Assembly: GCF_002209535.1 (NCBI RefSeq)
Contig: NZ_NJIG01000003.1
Span: forward strand, 248,001 to 312,000
DNA: 64,000 bases
Reading direction: 5' to 3'
DNA from: Achromobacter marplatensis
GTDB lineage: Bacteria; Pseudomonadota; Gammaproteobacteria; Burkholderiales; Burkholderiaceae_B
Below the pieces are notes generated by a model. That model ran no database searches and was not told the DNA's origin. It saw only the letters and a list, made by a program, of their open reading frames with translations. The translations under genes and the position numbers were made by a program. Positions 9,403 through 18,126 of this stretch are shown one piece after another. How positions within the stretch are numbered: the stretch's first letter is position 1; each line of letters starts with the position of its first letter.

Positions 9403-9891
9403 ATGCAAAGCGCAAGCCCTGCCAGCCCGCCCCCGCTTCCCGTCCAGCAGCCCCTGGAAGTCGGCCATCGTTTCGAATCAGCCGGCCGCACCATCACCGA
9501 GGGCGATATCGTCAACTTCGCCTGCCTGTCCGGCGACTTCAACCGCCTGCACGTCGACCACGAATACGCCAGCGCCACGCCCTTCGGCCAGCGTATCGCC
9601 CACGGCCTGCTGGTGCTGTCCGTGCTGTCCGGACTGACCACCCAGTCCAGCGGCTACCGTCAGCTGGAACCTTATGTACTGGCTCTGATCGACATCCATT
9701 GCCGCTTTCCCAAACCTACCTTCATCGGCGACACCATCGTGGTGCGGGTGACGGTGGCGGAAAAAACCGGGCAGTACCGCCCAGGCAAGGACAAGGTGGT
9801 GTTCCGACGCGAAGCCATCAACCAGCGCGGCGAGGTAGTGGTTCAGGCAGACTTCGCGATGATTCTGCGGTCCATGGAGGGTGCAGCATGA
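9403..9891 (+). CDS. Single hot-dog MaoC-family dehydratase/hydratase
   Basis: This 162-residue protein has one hot-dog domain. The hydratase signature reads CLSGDFNRLHVDHEYA, giving Asp45 and His50 as the likely catalytic pair, followed by the IAHGLLVLSVLSGL helix. The family hydrates enoyl-CoAs to (R)-3-hydroxyacyl-CoAs or runs the reverse. The first 16 residues are a Pro/Ser-rich leader with no fold. Its stop codon overlaps the start of the next gene in an ATGA arrangement, which shows translational coupling with the NDP-forming synthetase. Confidence 0.85.
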   Translation: MQSASPASPPPLPVQQPLEVGHRFESAGRTITEGDIVNFACLSGDFNRLHVDHEYASATPFGQRIAHGLLVLSVLSGLTTQSSGYRQLEPYVLALIDIHCRFPKPTFIGDTIVVRVTVAEKTGQYRPGKDKVVFRREAINQRGEVVVQADFAMILRSMEGAA

Positions 9892-12017
9892 AACCGTTTG
9901 CAGATCTGAGCCGCTTCATCAATCCGCGCAACGTGGCCGTGGTCGGCGCCTCCGCCCGCGAATCCAGCCAGGGGCGCCGCCTGTACGACAACCTGGTACT
10001 GCATTCGTCGGTGCCCGGCGAGGTGTACGCGGTCAACCCGGCCTACCAGGAAATCGGCGGACGGCCGTGCTGGCCCTCCATCAGCGCCCTGCCCGAGGCC
10101 GAGATCGACGTAGCGCTGATCATGATCAACGCCACGCTGGTACTGGATGCCTTGCGGCAATGCGCGGCGCGCGGGATTCCCTTCGCCGTGGTCATGACAT
10201 CCGGCTTTTCGGAAGCGGGCGAGGAAGGCCAGCGGCTCGAACGCGAGATCGCCCAGTTGTGCGAGTCCACCGGCCTGCACGTCTACGGACCGAACTGCCC
10301 CGGCTTCGTGAATGTGCGCGACCGCCTGGGCATGACCTTCTCGCCCGCTTTCAAGGACGATCTGAACGCAGGCTCGATCGGCCTGGCGACCCAGGGCGGC
10401 GGACTGGGCCGCAACTTGCTGCAGGGCCTGTCTTTCGGCCAGGGCGTGGGCCTGTGGTTTTCCGCCGGCAACGAGGTGGACCTGGAAATTCCCGACTTTA
10501 TCGCCCACATGGCGAACGATCCGAAGATCAGCGTAATCGCCCTGCTGATGGAAGGCGTCAAGCACGGCCGTCGGCTGACCGCCGCGCTGGAACTGGCGCG
10601 TGCCCGCAATAAGCCTGTGGTGGTGCTGAAGGTGGGGCGCTCGGAAGCCGGGGTGCGCGCAGCGCAGTCGCACACGGCGTCGGTGGCCGGCACCGCCGCC
10701 GTCAACAGCGCCGTGTTCCGCCAGTTCGGCGCCATAGAGGTGGACGACCTGGACCAATTGCTGGCGGCCTCGCGCCTGCTGACCCGGATCACGCCCAAGA
10801 GCGGCAACGGCTTGTGCATCTATACCTTCTCGGGCGGTACCGCCGCGCTGGCGGCCGACATCGCCGGCGCGGCGGGCCTCCCGATGGCAGTGTTCGCGCC
10901 CGAGACCAAGGCCGCCCTGTGCAAACTGCTGCCGGATTTCGCCAGCATGGACAATCCCGTCGACACCACCGCCGACATCCTGCGCAACCCGGAGGCCTCT
11001 GCCGCATGCCTGCGCGCGATATGCGCCGACCCACAGGTGGGCACGGTCCTGTTCCCGATCCCCATGGATTACGGTTCCATCACCGACGGCATGGCCCAGG
11101 CCATCGCCACGGTGGCGGCCGAAACCGACACCTTGATCGTGCCGGTCTGGATGAGCCGTCGCCTGGGCGGCGGCTTCCAGTTGCTGGAGACGGCCGGCCT
11201 GCTGCCTTTCCTGTCTCTGTCGGACGCCATCGCGGCCCTGTCCAAGGCCATCCCGTGGAAGCTGCCCGCGCACGAGAGCGCCGCCGCTCCCCAACAAATG
11301 GCAGCCGCGGCCGGCAAGGGTTGCATGCTTAGCGAAGCCGCCGCCAAATCCCTGCTGCGGGAAGCCGGCCTGCCCATACCTGAAGGGGTGGTGGCCGCCA
11401 GCGCCGCGCAGGCGGCCCAGGAAGCCGAGCGCCTGGGCTTTCCCGTAGTGATGAAGGTGGTCAGCGCCCAGATCGCGCACAAGACCGAAGCGGGCGGCGT
11501 CAAGCTGGGCATCGCCAGCGCCAGTGCGGCGCGGGATGCCTATGCCGCTATCCACGAGTCCGTCGCGCGCCATCGTCCCGACGCCACCATCGACGGCATC
11601 CTGGTGGAGCGCATGCTGCCGCCAGGCGGCCGCGAGGTGCTGGTCGGCGTGCACAGCGACGCGGCCTTCGGCCTGGTGCTGACCTTCGGCCTGGGCGGCA
11701 TCTTCGTCGAGACCATCCGCGACGTGGCCCACCGGATGATTCCGCTGTCGCGACACGACGCGCGTGCGCTGCTCGGCGAGATCCGCTACGCCGAAGTGCT
11801 GGACGGCGTGCGCGGCCAGGCGCCTGCCGATCTCACGGCCCTGGAGGACCTGATCCTGCGGGTATCGGACTTCGCCTGGAGCCACCGCGACGCCTTGCAG
11901 GAAATGGAGCTCAACCCGGTCTGGGTCGGCGCCGAAGGACAAGGCGCGATGCCGCTGGACGCGTTGATCGGCTTGCGCCCCGGCGCCGACCCCGCCCTGG
12001 GCCAACGCCAGCCATGA
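9888..12017 (+). CDS. NDP-forming acyl-CoA synthetase (fused alpha-beta, acetate--CoA ligase family)
   Basis: This 709-residue protein fuses both subunits of the ADP-forming type. The CoA-binding Rossmann domain is residues 1-130 (VAVVGASARESSQG), succinyl-CoA-synthetase-like ligase domains run to about 460, and the ATP-grasp domain occupies about 480-700. His262 in QSHTASVAG is the expected phospho-histidine that carries phosphate between sites. The reaction links acyl-CoA and ADP/Pi to acid, CoA and ATP. The start at 9888 overlaps the preceding stop codon. Its presence beside an AMP-forming ligase in the same locus is redundant and suggests either a second acid in the pathway or salvage of a product acyl-CoA. 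Confidence 0.88.
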   Translation: MKPFADLSRFINPRNVAVVGASARESSQGRRLYDNLVLHSSVPGEVYAVNPAYQEIGGRPCWPSISALPEAEIDVALIMINATLVLDALRQCAARGIPFAVVMTSGFSEAGEEGQRLEREIAQLCESTGLHVYGPNCPGFVNVRDRLGMTFSPAFKDDLNAGSIGLATQGGGLGRNLLQGLSFGQGVGLWFSAGNEVDLEIPDFIAHMANDPKISVIALLMEGVKHGRRLTAALELARARNKPVVVLKVGRSEAGVRAAQSHTASVAGTAAVNSAVFRQFGAIEVDDLDQLLAASRLLTRITPKSGNGLCIYTFSGGTAALAADIAGAAGLPMAVFAPETKAALCKLLPDFASMDNPVDTTADILRNPEASAACLRAICADPQVGTVLFPIPMDYGSITDGMAQAIATVAAETDTLIVPVWMSRRLGGGFQLLETAGLLPFLSLSDAIAALSKAIPWKLPAHESAAAPQQMAAAAGKGCMLSEAAAKSLLREAGLPIPEGVVAASAAQAAQEAERLGFPVVMKVVSAQIAHKTEAGGVKLGIASASAARDAYAAIHESVARHRPDATIDGILVERMLPPGGREVLVGVHSDAAFGLVLTFGLGGIFVETIRDVAHRMIPLSRHDARALLGEIRYAEVLDGVRGQAPADLTALEDLILRVSDFAWSHRDALQEMELNPVWVGAEGQGAMPLDALIGLRPGADPALGQRQP

Positions 12018-12062
12018 GCGCCACTGGACTCTCCTTCCCGAACATACTCGCCTAGGACACGC

Positions 12063-13217
12063 ATGGACTTCTCATTGGACTCCACCCAGATCGAATTGCG
12101 CGATTCATTGCGCCGGTACCTGGCCGCCGAAGTCGCGCCGATCGTCAACCGCTACGAAGCCGAAGCCCGCGTGGTGCCGCAGGACATGGTCCGTGCCATG
12201 CGCGACTTCGGCCTGCTGGGCGGCATGCTGCAGGAAAAGGACGGCGGCTATGGCTTGCCGATGACGACCTACGGCATGCTGATAGCCGAGCTGGCGCGCG
12301 TCTGGCCTTCGCTGCGCAGCATCGTCAGCACCAGCAATCTCGCCGCCTCGGTGCTGAGCAACGGCGGCTCGCCCTACCTCAAGGAAAAGTATTTGCCGCG
12401 GGTCCTGTCGGGCGACGCGATCGCCGCCTTTGCCCTCAGCGAACCCAACATCGGTTCGGACGCCGCCAACGTCGAAACCCGCGCCGTTGAAACCGCGAGC
12501 GGCTGGCGAGTCAACGGCCGCAAGCTCTACATCAGCCTGGGCACGGTGTGCGAGCTGGGCGTGGTGTTCGTGCAGACCCAGCGGCAAAATGGCGAGCGAG
12601 GCGTTTCCTGCCTGCTGTTCGAGCGCGCCATGGCGGGCTTTTCGTCCAGCCCCATCCACAAGATGGGCATGCTGAGTTGCCCGCTGGGCGAACTGCTGTT
12701 CGAAGACGTGGAGATTCCGGCGGCCAACCTGATCGGCACCGAGGGCAAGGGCTTTGCGCTGGCCAAGAAATACCTCAACATCGGCCGCTGCGTGGTGGCG
12801 TTCTCAGCGCTGGGCATTGCCGAGGCCGCCTATGAGGCGGCGGTAAAATACGCCGGCGACCGGGTCCAGTTCGGGCGGCCCATAGGCGGCTTCCAGCTGG
12901 TGCAGCATATGATCGCCGACATGATGACGCTGGTCGAGACCTCGCGCCTGCTGTGTTGGCGCGCCGCCGACGCGCTGGACCGCAACGCCGCCGACAGCCA
13001 AATGCTATGTTCGATGGCCAAGCGCCACGCCACCGACGCCGTGCTGCGCGTGGCGGAACTGTCCATGCAAGTGCATGGCGGCGCGGGCTACACCACGCTT
13101 TTCCCGGTCGAGCGTTATTACCGCGACGCCCGCCACCTGAGCATTGCCGAAGGCACCAACCAGATTCAGGCCTTGCTCATGGCGCAAAGCGTATTGGGCA
13201 TATCCGCCTTGAAATGA
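12063..13217 (+). CDS. Acyl-CoA dehydrogenase (second, distinct type)
   Basis: This is a 384-residue FAD dehydrogenase. ALSEPNIGSDAAN (residues about 121-133) is the flavin/substrate segment and VHGGAGYT precedes the C-terminal IAEGTNQIQ, in which Glu363 takes the classical catalytic-base position. This differs from the LCAD-like enzyme at 2723, where that residue is glycine, so the two dehydrogenases should prefer different substrates. The overall pattern is closest to glutaryl- and short/branched-chain enzymes, but the substrate cannot be fixed. The gene follows the synthetase after 45 bases on the same strand. Confidence 0.88.
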   Translation: MDFSLDSTQIELRDSLRRYLAAEVAPIVNRYEAEARVVPQDMVRAMRDFGLLGGMLQEKDGGYGLPMTTYGMLIAELARVWPSLRSIVSTSNLAASVLSNGGSPYLKEKYLPRVLSGDAIAAFALSEPNIGSDAANVETRAVETASGWRVNGRKLYISLGTVCELGVVFVQTQRQNGERGVSCLLFERAMAGFSSSPIHKMGMLSCPLGELLFEDVEIPAANLIGTEGKGFALAKKYLNIGRCVVAFSALGIAEAAYEAAVKYAGDRVQFGRPIGGFQLVQHMIADMMTLVETSRLLCWRAADALDRNAADSQMLCSMAKRHATDAVLRVAELSMQVHGGAGYTTLFPVERYYRDARHLSIAEGTNQIQALLMAQSVLGISALK

Positions 13218-13266
13218 CCGGCTACGCCAAAGCCCCGGCCGGCTCCCCACTCAACTCCGACATCCT

Positions 13267-14004
13267 ATGCCGCAAATTCTCCCTACCGCGCAACGTGTGC
13301 TGCAAGTCTTCGAAGTCTATGCGCGGGAACGCCGTCCCCTGACGAATTCGGAAATGGCGCGCTTTCTCGATCTGGCCGACAGCAGCTGCTCGGACCTGCT
13401 CTACACGCTGCGCCAGGCCGGCTATCTGCTGCGCACACCGAAATCGCGCTACTTCCACCCGACGGGCAGGCTGCTCGACGTGGCGCAAGGCATCTCGGCG
13501 GCCGACCCGCTGCAGGCCTTCGCATCCGAAGCGCTGGAGATCCTGACGCGCCAGTCCGGTGAGTCCTCCATGTGCGGCCTCCTCGACGGCAACAAGGTGA
13601 AGATCTACGCCAGCCAGGAGAGCCCGCGCGCCTTGCGCTACGTGGTGCAGCCCGGCACCACCTTCGACCTGCAGGTCGCCGCGCTGGGCAAGGCCTTGCT
13701 GGGCGAGATGGACGCGACGGAACGCAATGCACTCATCGACACGCTGCCGTTCGAGCACGTCACGGCCAGCACCATCACCAACCCCGACACCTTGCGTGCG
13801 CAGATCGAATCGCAGCGGGCCAAGCACTACTTCAACAGCCGCGACGAGGGCAATGAAGGCGTGTCGGCCGTCGGCATCGCGGGCCGCGTGGGCGGCCAGC
13901 TGACGGCGCTGTCCATTGTCGGCCCCACCCACCGCATGGATGCCAACATGGAGAAGTACATCCAGATCATCCTGGACGCGCGCGCCGAATTCTTCGAGTC
14001 CTGA
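13267..14004 (+). CDS. IclR-family transcriptional regulator
   Basis: This 245-residue protein has the N-terminal winged helix (residues about 5-65, with [20 protein letters not shown] as helix-turn-helix) and the C-terminal IclR ligand domain, which contains [18 protein letters not shown] and [20 protein letters not shown]. It lies inside the rightward acyl-CoA operon, between the acyl-CoA dehydrogenase and the racemase-like gene. It is therefore the likely local regulator, responding to the acid or its CoA ester. The dyads flanking the divergent promoters at 8.4-8.5 kb are plausible targets; this link is inferred. Confidence 0.88.
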   Translation: MPQILPTAQRVLQVFEVYARERRPLTNSEMARFLDLADSSCSDLLYTLRQAGYLLRTPKSRYFHPTGRLLDVAQGISAADPLQAFASEALEILTRQSGESSMCGLLDGNKVKIYASQESPRALRYVVQPGTTFDLQVAALGKALLGEMDATERNALIDTLPFEHVTASTITNPDTLRAQIESQRAKHYFNSRDEGNEGVSAVGIAGRVGGQLTALSIVGPTHRMDANMEKYIQIILDARAEFFES

Positions 14005-14032
14005 AATACGCAATCATGGAGCGACGATAGAC

Positions 14033-15163
14033 ATGGCTGGTCCTCTGAGCGGATTTACGGTGGTGGAAATGGCCGGCATAGGGCCCGGCCCGTTCTGCGC
14101 CATGATGTTGGCGGACATGGGCGCGGACGTGATCCGCATTGACCGGCTCACGCCCGGATTCCTGGGCGGCGGCGGCACCGTCATCGACAGAGGCCGCCGC
14201 ACGATCGCGCTGGACCTCAAGCAGCCCGGCGCGGCCGATATCGTATTGCGGCTGCTGGACAAGGCCGACGCCCTGCTCGAAGGGTTCCGGCCGGGCGTCA
14301 TGGAAAGGCTGGGCCTGGGGCCGGACGAATGCCTGGCGCGCAATCCGCGGCTGGTGTACGGACGCATGACCGGCTGGGGGCAGGACGGTCCGCTGGCGCA
14401 GTCCGCCGGCCATGATCTGAACTACATCGCCATCACCGGCGCCCTGCACGCCATGGGACATGCCGAACTGCCGCCCGCGCCGCCGCTGCACCTGGTCGGC
14501 GACATGGGCGGTGGCGCCATGATGCTGGCCTTCGGCGTTCTTTGCGGCCTGCTTGAAGCCGGACGCACTGGCCGGGGCCAGGTGGTGGACGCGGCCATCT
14601 GTGACGGCGCCTCCCTGCTAGCCAGCGCCTACCACGGCAAGCTGCAAGATGGCGGCTGGATCAACCAGCGCCAGTCCAACATGCTGGATGGCGGCGCCCA
14701 CTTCTACGGCTGCTACACCTGCGCCGACGGCAAGTACGTCTCCATTGGCGCCATCGAACCACAGTTCTACCGCCTGCTGCTGGAACGCTGCGGGATCGAC
14801 GACCCGGATTTCCAGCAGCAATGGGATCGCGCGCAATGGCCGCAGCTGCGCGCCAAGCTGGCGGGCATCATCGCCGGCAAGACCCGTGAGCAATGGTGCT
14901 CGCTACTCGAAGGCACGGACGCCTGCTTTGCGCCCGTGCTCGACTTCGAAGAAGCGCCGCGGCACCCGCATCACCAGGCGCGCGGCAGCTTCGTCGAAAG
15001 CGGCGGCACGCTATACCCCGCCCCCGCGCCGCGCCTGTCGCGCACGCCGGGGCAGGCCCGCGCCGTACCCAAGCCGGGCGAGCACACGGAAGAACTGCTG
15101 GCGGAACTGGGTCTGGCGCAAACCGAGATCCAGGCCCTGCGCGAACGCGGCGCCATCGCCTGA
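14033..15163 (+). CDS. Alpha-methylacyl-CoA racemase-like CaiB/BaiF family protein
   Basis: This 376-residue protein belongs to the family III CoA-transferase fold. [19 protein letters not shown] contains His127 and VGDMGGG contains Asp157. These align with the catalytic His/Asp pair (His126, Asp156) of the mycobacterial alpha-methylacyl-CoA racemase, so racemisation of 2-methylacyl-CoA esters is more likely than CoA transfer. That reaction is needed when a dehydrogenase accepts only one epimer of a branched acyl-CoA, and it points to a branched substrate for the whole locus. I chose the start at 14033, 28 bases after the IclR stop, because it gives the family's usual N-terminus. Confidence 0.82.
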   Translation: MAGPLSGFTVVEMAGIGPGPFCAMMLADMGADVIRIDRLTPGFLGGGGTVIDRGRRTIALDLKQPGAADIVLRLLDKADALLEGFRPGVMERLGLGPDECLARNPRLVYGRMTGWGQDGPLAQSAGHDLNYIAITGALHAMGHAELPPAPPLHLVGDMGGGAMMLAFGVLCGLLEAGRTGRGQVVDAAICDGASLLASAYHGKLQDGGWINQRQSNMLDGGAHFYGCYTCADGKYVSIGAIEPQFYRLLLERCGIDDPDFQQQWDRAQWPQLRAKLAGIIAGKTREQWCSLLEGTDACFAPVLDFEEAPRHPHHQARGSFVESGGTLYPAPAPRLSRTPGQARAVPKPGEHTEELLAELGLAQTEIQALRERGAIA

Positions 15164-15240
15164 CGGGCCCGCGGCAGCTTGCGGCCAGGCTCGCGTGCGC
15201 GGCCCGGCCATCATGGAATGCAGACATGGAGAACGATACG

Positions 15241-16050
15241 ATGCAAGTCATCTCTAGCGAGTTCAAGACCCTGCTCTATGCCGTCGAAGGCGGCGTCGCC
15301 ACCATCACCCTCAACCGCCCTGCCCAGAGAAACGCGCTGGACCTGACCATGCGCGAGGAGCTGGCCCACCTGGTGGATGCGATCCGGCGCGACCGCGGCG
15401 TTCGCGTCGTGATCCTGGCGGGCGCCGGCGGCGCCTTCTGCTCGGGCGGAGACATCTCCACCATGGGGTCTGGTGGTTCCGCCGAGCAAGCGCGGGAGCG
15501 CATGGCCAGCCTGCTCCTGACGATAGAAGGCCTGATCACGCTGGACCGGCCGGTGATCGCAGCAGTCGACGGCCCGGCCTATGGCGCCGGGCTGGGCCTG
15601 GCCCTGACCGCCGACCTGGTCCTGGCGTCGCCGCGCGCGCGCTTCTGCCTATCGTTCCTGCGGCTGGGGGCCATTCCCGACTGCGCCACGATGTACACCC
15701 TGCCGCGCATGGTGGGCCTGCAGCGGGCCAAGGAGCTGGCCTTTTCCACCCGCGAGTTCCAGGCACAGGAAGCCAAGGAGATGGGCATCGTGTTCGAGAT
15801 CCAGCCGCAGGAGCTGATCCACGAGCGCGCGCGGCAGATCGCGCTGTCCATGGTCGAACTGCCGATGGCGGCGCTGGCGATCACCAAGCGCGGCTTGAAT
15901 GCATCGCTCAACAGTGATCTGAACACCATGCTGGACATGGAGGCTGCAGGCCAGGGCGTGGCGCGCTCTTCCGAATACCACCGCGAGGCCGCCGGCCGCT
16001 TTCTAGACAAGGTGGCGCAGCGCTTCCAATGGCCGGTGGCGAACGCCTGA
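15241..16050 (+). CDS. Enoyl-CoA hydratase/isomerase family (crotonase fold) protein
   Basis: This is a crotonase-fold protein of 269 residues. The first oxyanion-hole segment is AFCSGGDIS (residues 66-73) and the second is GPAYGAGLGLAL (111-122). The two catalytic glutamates of classical hydratases are not conserved: the first position is Gly (GLGLAL) and the second appears as Asp148 in GAIPDCATMY. Hydration is therefore uncertain; isomerase, dienoyl-isomerase or lyase activity is possible. ATG 15241 is preferred because GGAG lies 8-9 bases upstream, though ATG 15226 in the same frame is possible. It closes the rightward acyl-CoA operon. Confidence 0.8.
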   Translation: MQVISSEFKTLLYAVEGGVATITLNRPAQRNALDLTMREELAHLVDAIRRDRGVRVVILAGAGGAFCSGGDISTMGSGGSAEQARERMASLLLTIEGLITLDRPVIAAVDGPAYGAGLGLALTADLVLASPRARFCLSFLRLGAIPDCATMYTLPRMVGLQRAKELAFSTREFQAQEAKEMGIVFEIQPQELIHERARQIALSMVELPMAALAITKRGLNASLNSDLNTMLDMEAAGQGVARSSEYHREAAGRFLDKVAQRFQWPVANA

Positions 16051-16107
16051 TAGGCCATTGATCACCGGATCGACTTATTCAAGCATGCCGTTGACGAACG
16101 CCGGCCT

Positions 16108-17004
16108 TCAACCCGGCCCGTCGCTCGCCGCGGCCAGCAGCGGCACGATGATGTCGCTGATCGGCGTCGGGATGCCGTGGGCCCGGGCGCGACGCGGGAC
16201 GACGCCGTTTCGGATGTCCCATTCGAGGGGCCGGCCGGCTTCGCGGTCTGTCAGGATGGACGTGCTCAAGTCGGCGGAAGCGGCTTGCAACTTGGCGAGG
16301 ATTTCCTGCGGTACTTCGTCGCCCAGATTGGCTCCCTCGGCGCGCGCCACGGTCAGGCATTCTCGCAAATATGCCAGCGAGAGCTCGGCGATGTCGGGCC
16401 GGACGAACATGCCGGCGCGCCGATGCGTCAGGGCCATCAGGCCGGCCACCGCGTTCTGCAGCAGTTTGCGCCAGGCTACCGACGGGAAATCCGCGGTGAT
16501 CTCCACGGCGCACCGAGTACCCCGGAGCCCCTCCGCCACCACGCGGGAGGCCGGCGAGTCCGGCAGGCTCAGGCGAGCTTCGCCTCGCAAGCGTACCGAG
16601 CCGTCGGCTTGAGCCTGCGCAGGAAACCACACGACAGCCGGGACGACCCGCGCACGCGGCACGTGCTTTGCGACCGCTTCCAACTGTTCGACGCCATTCT
16701 GCAGTACGCACACGGCGGTATCCGGACGGCACAATGCCGCAAGCCAGCCTGACGCCGTCTCGGTCTGCGTCGCCTTGACCGCGAGAAAAACCAGGTCCAC
16801 CTTGCGGTCGATCCGGTCCGGCTCGGTCTGCACGGGGCCCGGAACGATGACGCGACGATCGCCATCATGCAGCGTGAGCTGGTCGCGGGGCGTGCGTCCG
16901 CACAACAGCTGCGGGTGGCCGACCTCGTGCAGCGCGGCGGCGATCGTTGTGCCGATGGCGCCCGGGCCCACGATGGCAATGGTGATATCTGTTGCGGGAC
17001 TCAT
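16108..17004 (-). CDS. 2-dehydropantoate 2-reductase-like (PanE/ApbA family) oxidoreductase
   Basis: This 298-residue NADPH oxidoreductase has the N-terminal Rossmann motif VGPGAIGTTIAAAL (residues 12-25) and a C-terminal helical domain. WRKLLQNAVAGL carries the family's catalytic lysine, and PLEWDIRNG holds the acidic residue of the active site. Many ApbA-like proteins outside the pantothenate pathway reduce other 2-oxo acids, and nothing nearby concerns pantothenate, so I leave the symbol empty. It is divergent from the truncated LysR gene that follows, which would be its natural regulator. Confidence 0.82.
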   Translation of the reverse strand: MSPATDITIAIVGPGAIGTTIAAALHEVGHPQLLCGRTPRDQLTLHDGDRRVIVPGPVQTEPDRIDRKVDLVFLAVKATQTETASGWLAALCRPDTAVCVLQNGVEQLEAVAKHVPRARVVPAVVWFPAQAQADGSVRLRGEARLSLPDSPASRVVAEGLRGTRCAVEITADFPSVAWRKLLQNAVAGLMALTHRRAGMFVRPDIAELSLAYLRECLTVARAEGANLGDEVPQEILAKLQAASADLSTSILTDREAGRPLEWDIRNGVVPRRARAHGIPTPISDIIVPLLAAASDGPG

Positions 17005-17037
17005 GAACTGGATTCCTTCGTAGCGCGTGCGGCCAAG

Positions 17038-17104
17038 ATGTCGTCTGACTTCAAGACGGAACAGGCATACCTTAAAGCAGAAATGTCGTCTGGCACCTTA
17101 AAGC
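17038..17104. repeat. Two interleaved direct repeats in a divergent regulatory region
   Basis: ATGTCGTCTG occurs at 17038-17047 and again at 17083-17092. ACCTTAAAGC occurs at 17069-17078 and again at 17095-17104. Both pairs lie between the start of the PanE-like gene (17004, leftward) and the LysR gene (17238, rightward). Repeated short words in such a gap are typical of LysR-type operator regions, but no functional proof is possible from sequence. Confidence 0.4.
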
Positions 17105-17237
17105 CCTGCACGTTGAGGGGGGGATAAATACCGCTGTCCGCACGCAATGAGTGCGTCAAACGCAAGGGTCTATTCATGCTCTCGCTGCACGGTATAGGGG
17201 TAGGATTCTGCTTTTTGCAGCAGATGCGAGGCACACC

Positions 17238-17969
17238 ATGGAGCACCCCGACCTGAACCTTCTGCTCGCGTTGGACGTGCTGCTAGAGGAAGGCAGCGTG
17301 AGCGGCGCGGCCAGGCGCATGAATCTGAGCCCACCCGCCATGAGCCGCACCCTGGGCCGCATCCGCGAGACCCTGGGCGACCCGGTCTTCGTGCTGGCAG
17401 GCCGCAAATTGGTACCGACCCCCAGGGCATTGGCGATGCGCGAGCAAGTACGTGTGGCGGTCCAGCACGCGACCCAGGCGCTCGCTCCTGCCACCGAATC
17501 CAATTTGACGACGCTGGAGCGGCGCTTCAGCGTGCGCGCCAATGACGAATTCGTGGGCATCCACGCTGGCCGTTTGCTGGAGGCGATGGCACGGGACATG
17601 CCCCGCGCCATGCTGCGTTTTTCTCCCGAGGAAGACGATGTGGACGTCGAGGCGTTGCGCAGCGGTCGTATTGACCTGTTTATCAGTGCATCCCGCAAAC
17701 TCGGCCCGGAAATCAGGGTGCAGCCGTTGTTCACCACCACGTTCGTCGGCGTCGCCCGCGAGAACCATCCGATTTTCGAGGACGACATTACGCCCGAACG
17801 GCTCACCCGTTGGGGGCACATCGGCATTTCCCGGCGCGGCAAGTCCGCGGGCCCTCTCGACGTCGCATTGGAGGCCCAAGGCCTGCACCGGCATGTGTCC
17901 CTGATCGTGCCCACGCCCCCTGCCGCCCTGTTCACATTGCAGGATTCCGACCTGCTGCCGCAAGGATGA
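17238..17969 (+). pseudogene. LysR-family regulator, C-terminally truncated
   Basis: The reading frame gives 243 residues: a good winged helix (residues about 5-65, GSVSGAARRMNLSPPAMSRTLGRI) and most of the substrate-binding domain. It stops after PPAALFTLQDSDLLPQG. Relatives of this type continue for roughly 50-60 more residues, forming the last strand and helices of the ligand domain. The DNA after the stop shows no continuation in any frame that I can recognise, so this looks like a deletion rather than a point frameshift. The DNA-binding part is intact, so residual repressor function is possible. It is divergent from the PanE-like gene. Confidence 0.6.
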
Positions 17970-18126
17970 AATTCCAATTACCCCGCGTGGCTAGCTTTTC
18001 AGCAATCACCACGCCCAGGCGGGTTGCCGTAAACTCAGCATCACATCGCCATCCGCCTGGCAGGGGCCACGTTACATCCCCAGGCCCCGCCCCCGGGCCG
18101 CCCCATACGGCTAACCCCCTTCTCCC

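Noticed and set aside
9843-12005. A 720-codon open frame on the minus strand
   Set aside because: It lies antisense to the NDP-forming synthetase, has the His/Gln/Arg-rich composition of a GC-rich shadow frame and no ribosome site or family motif.
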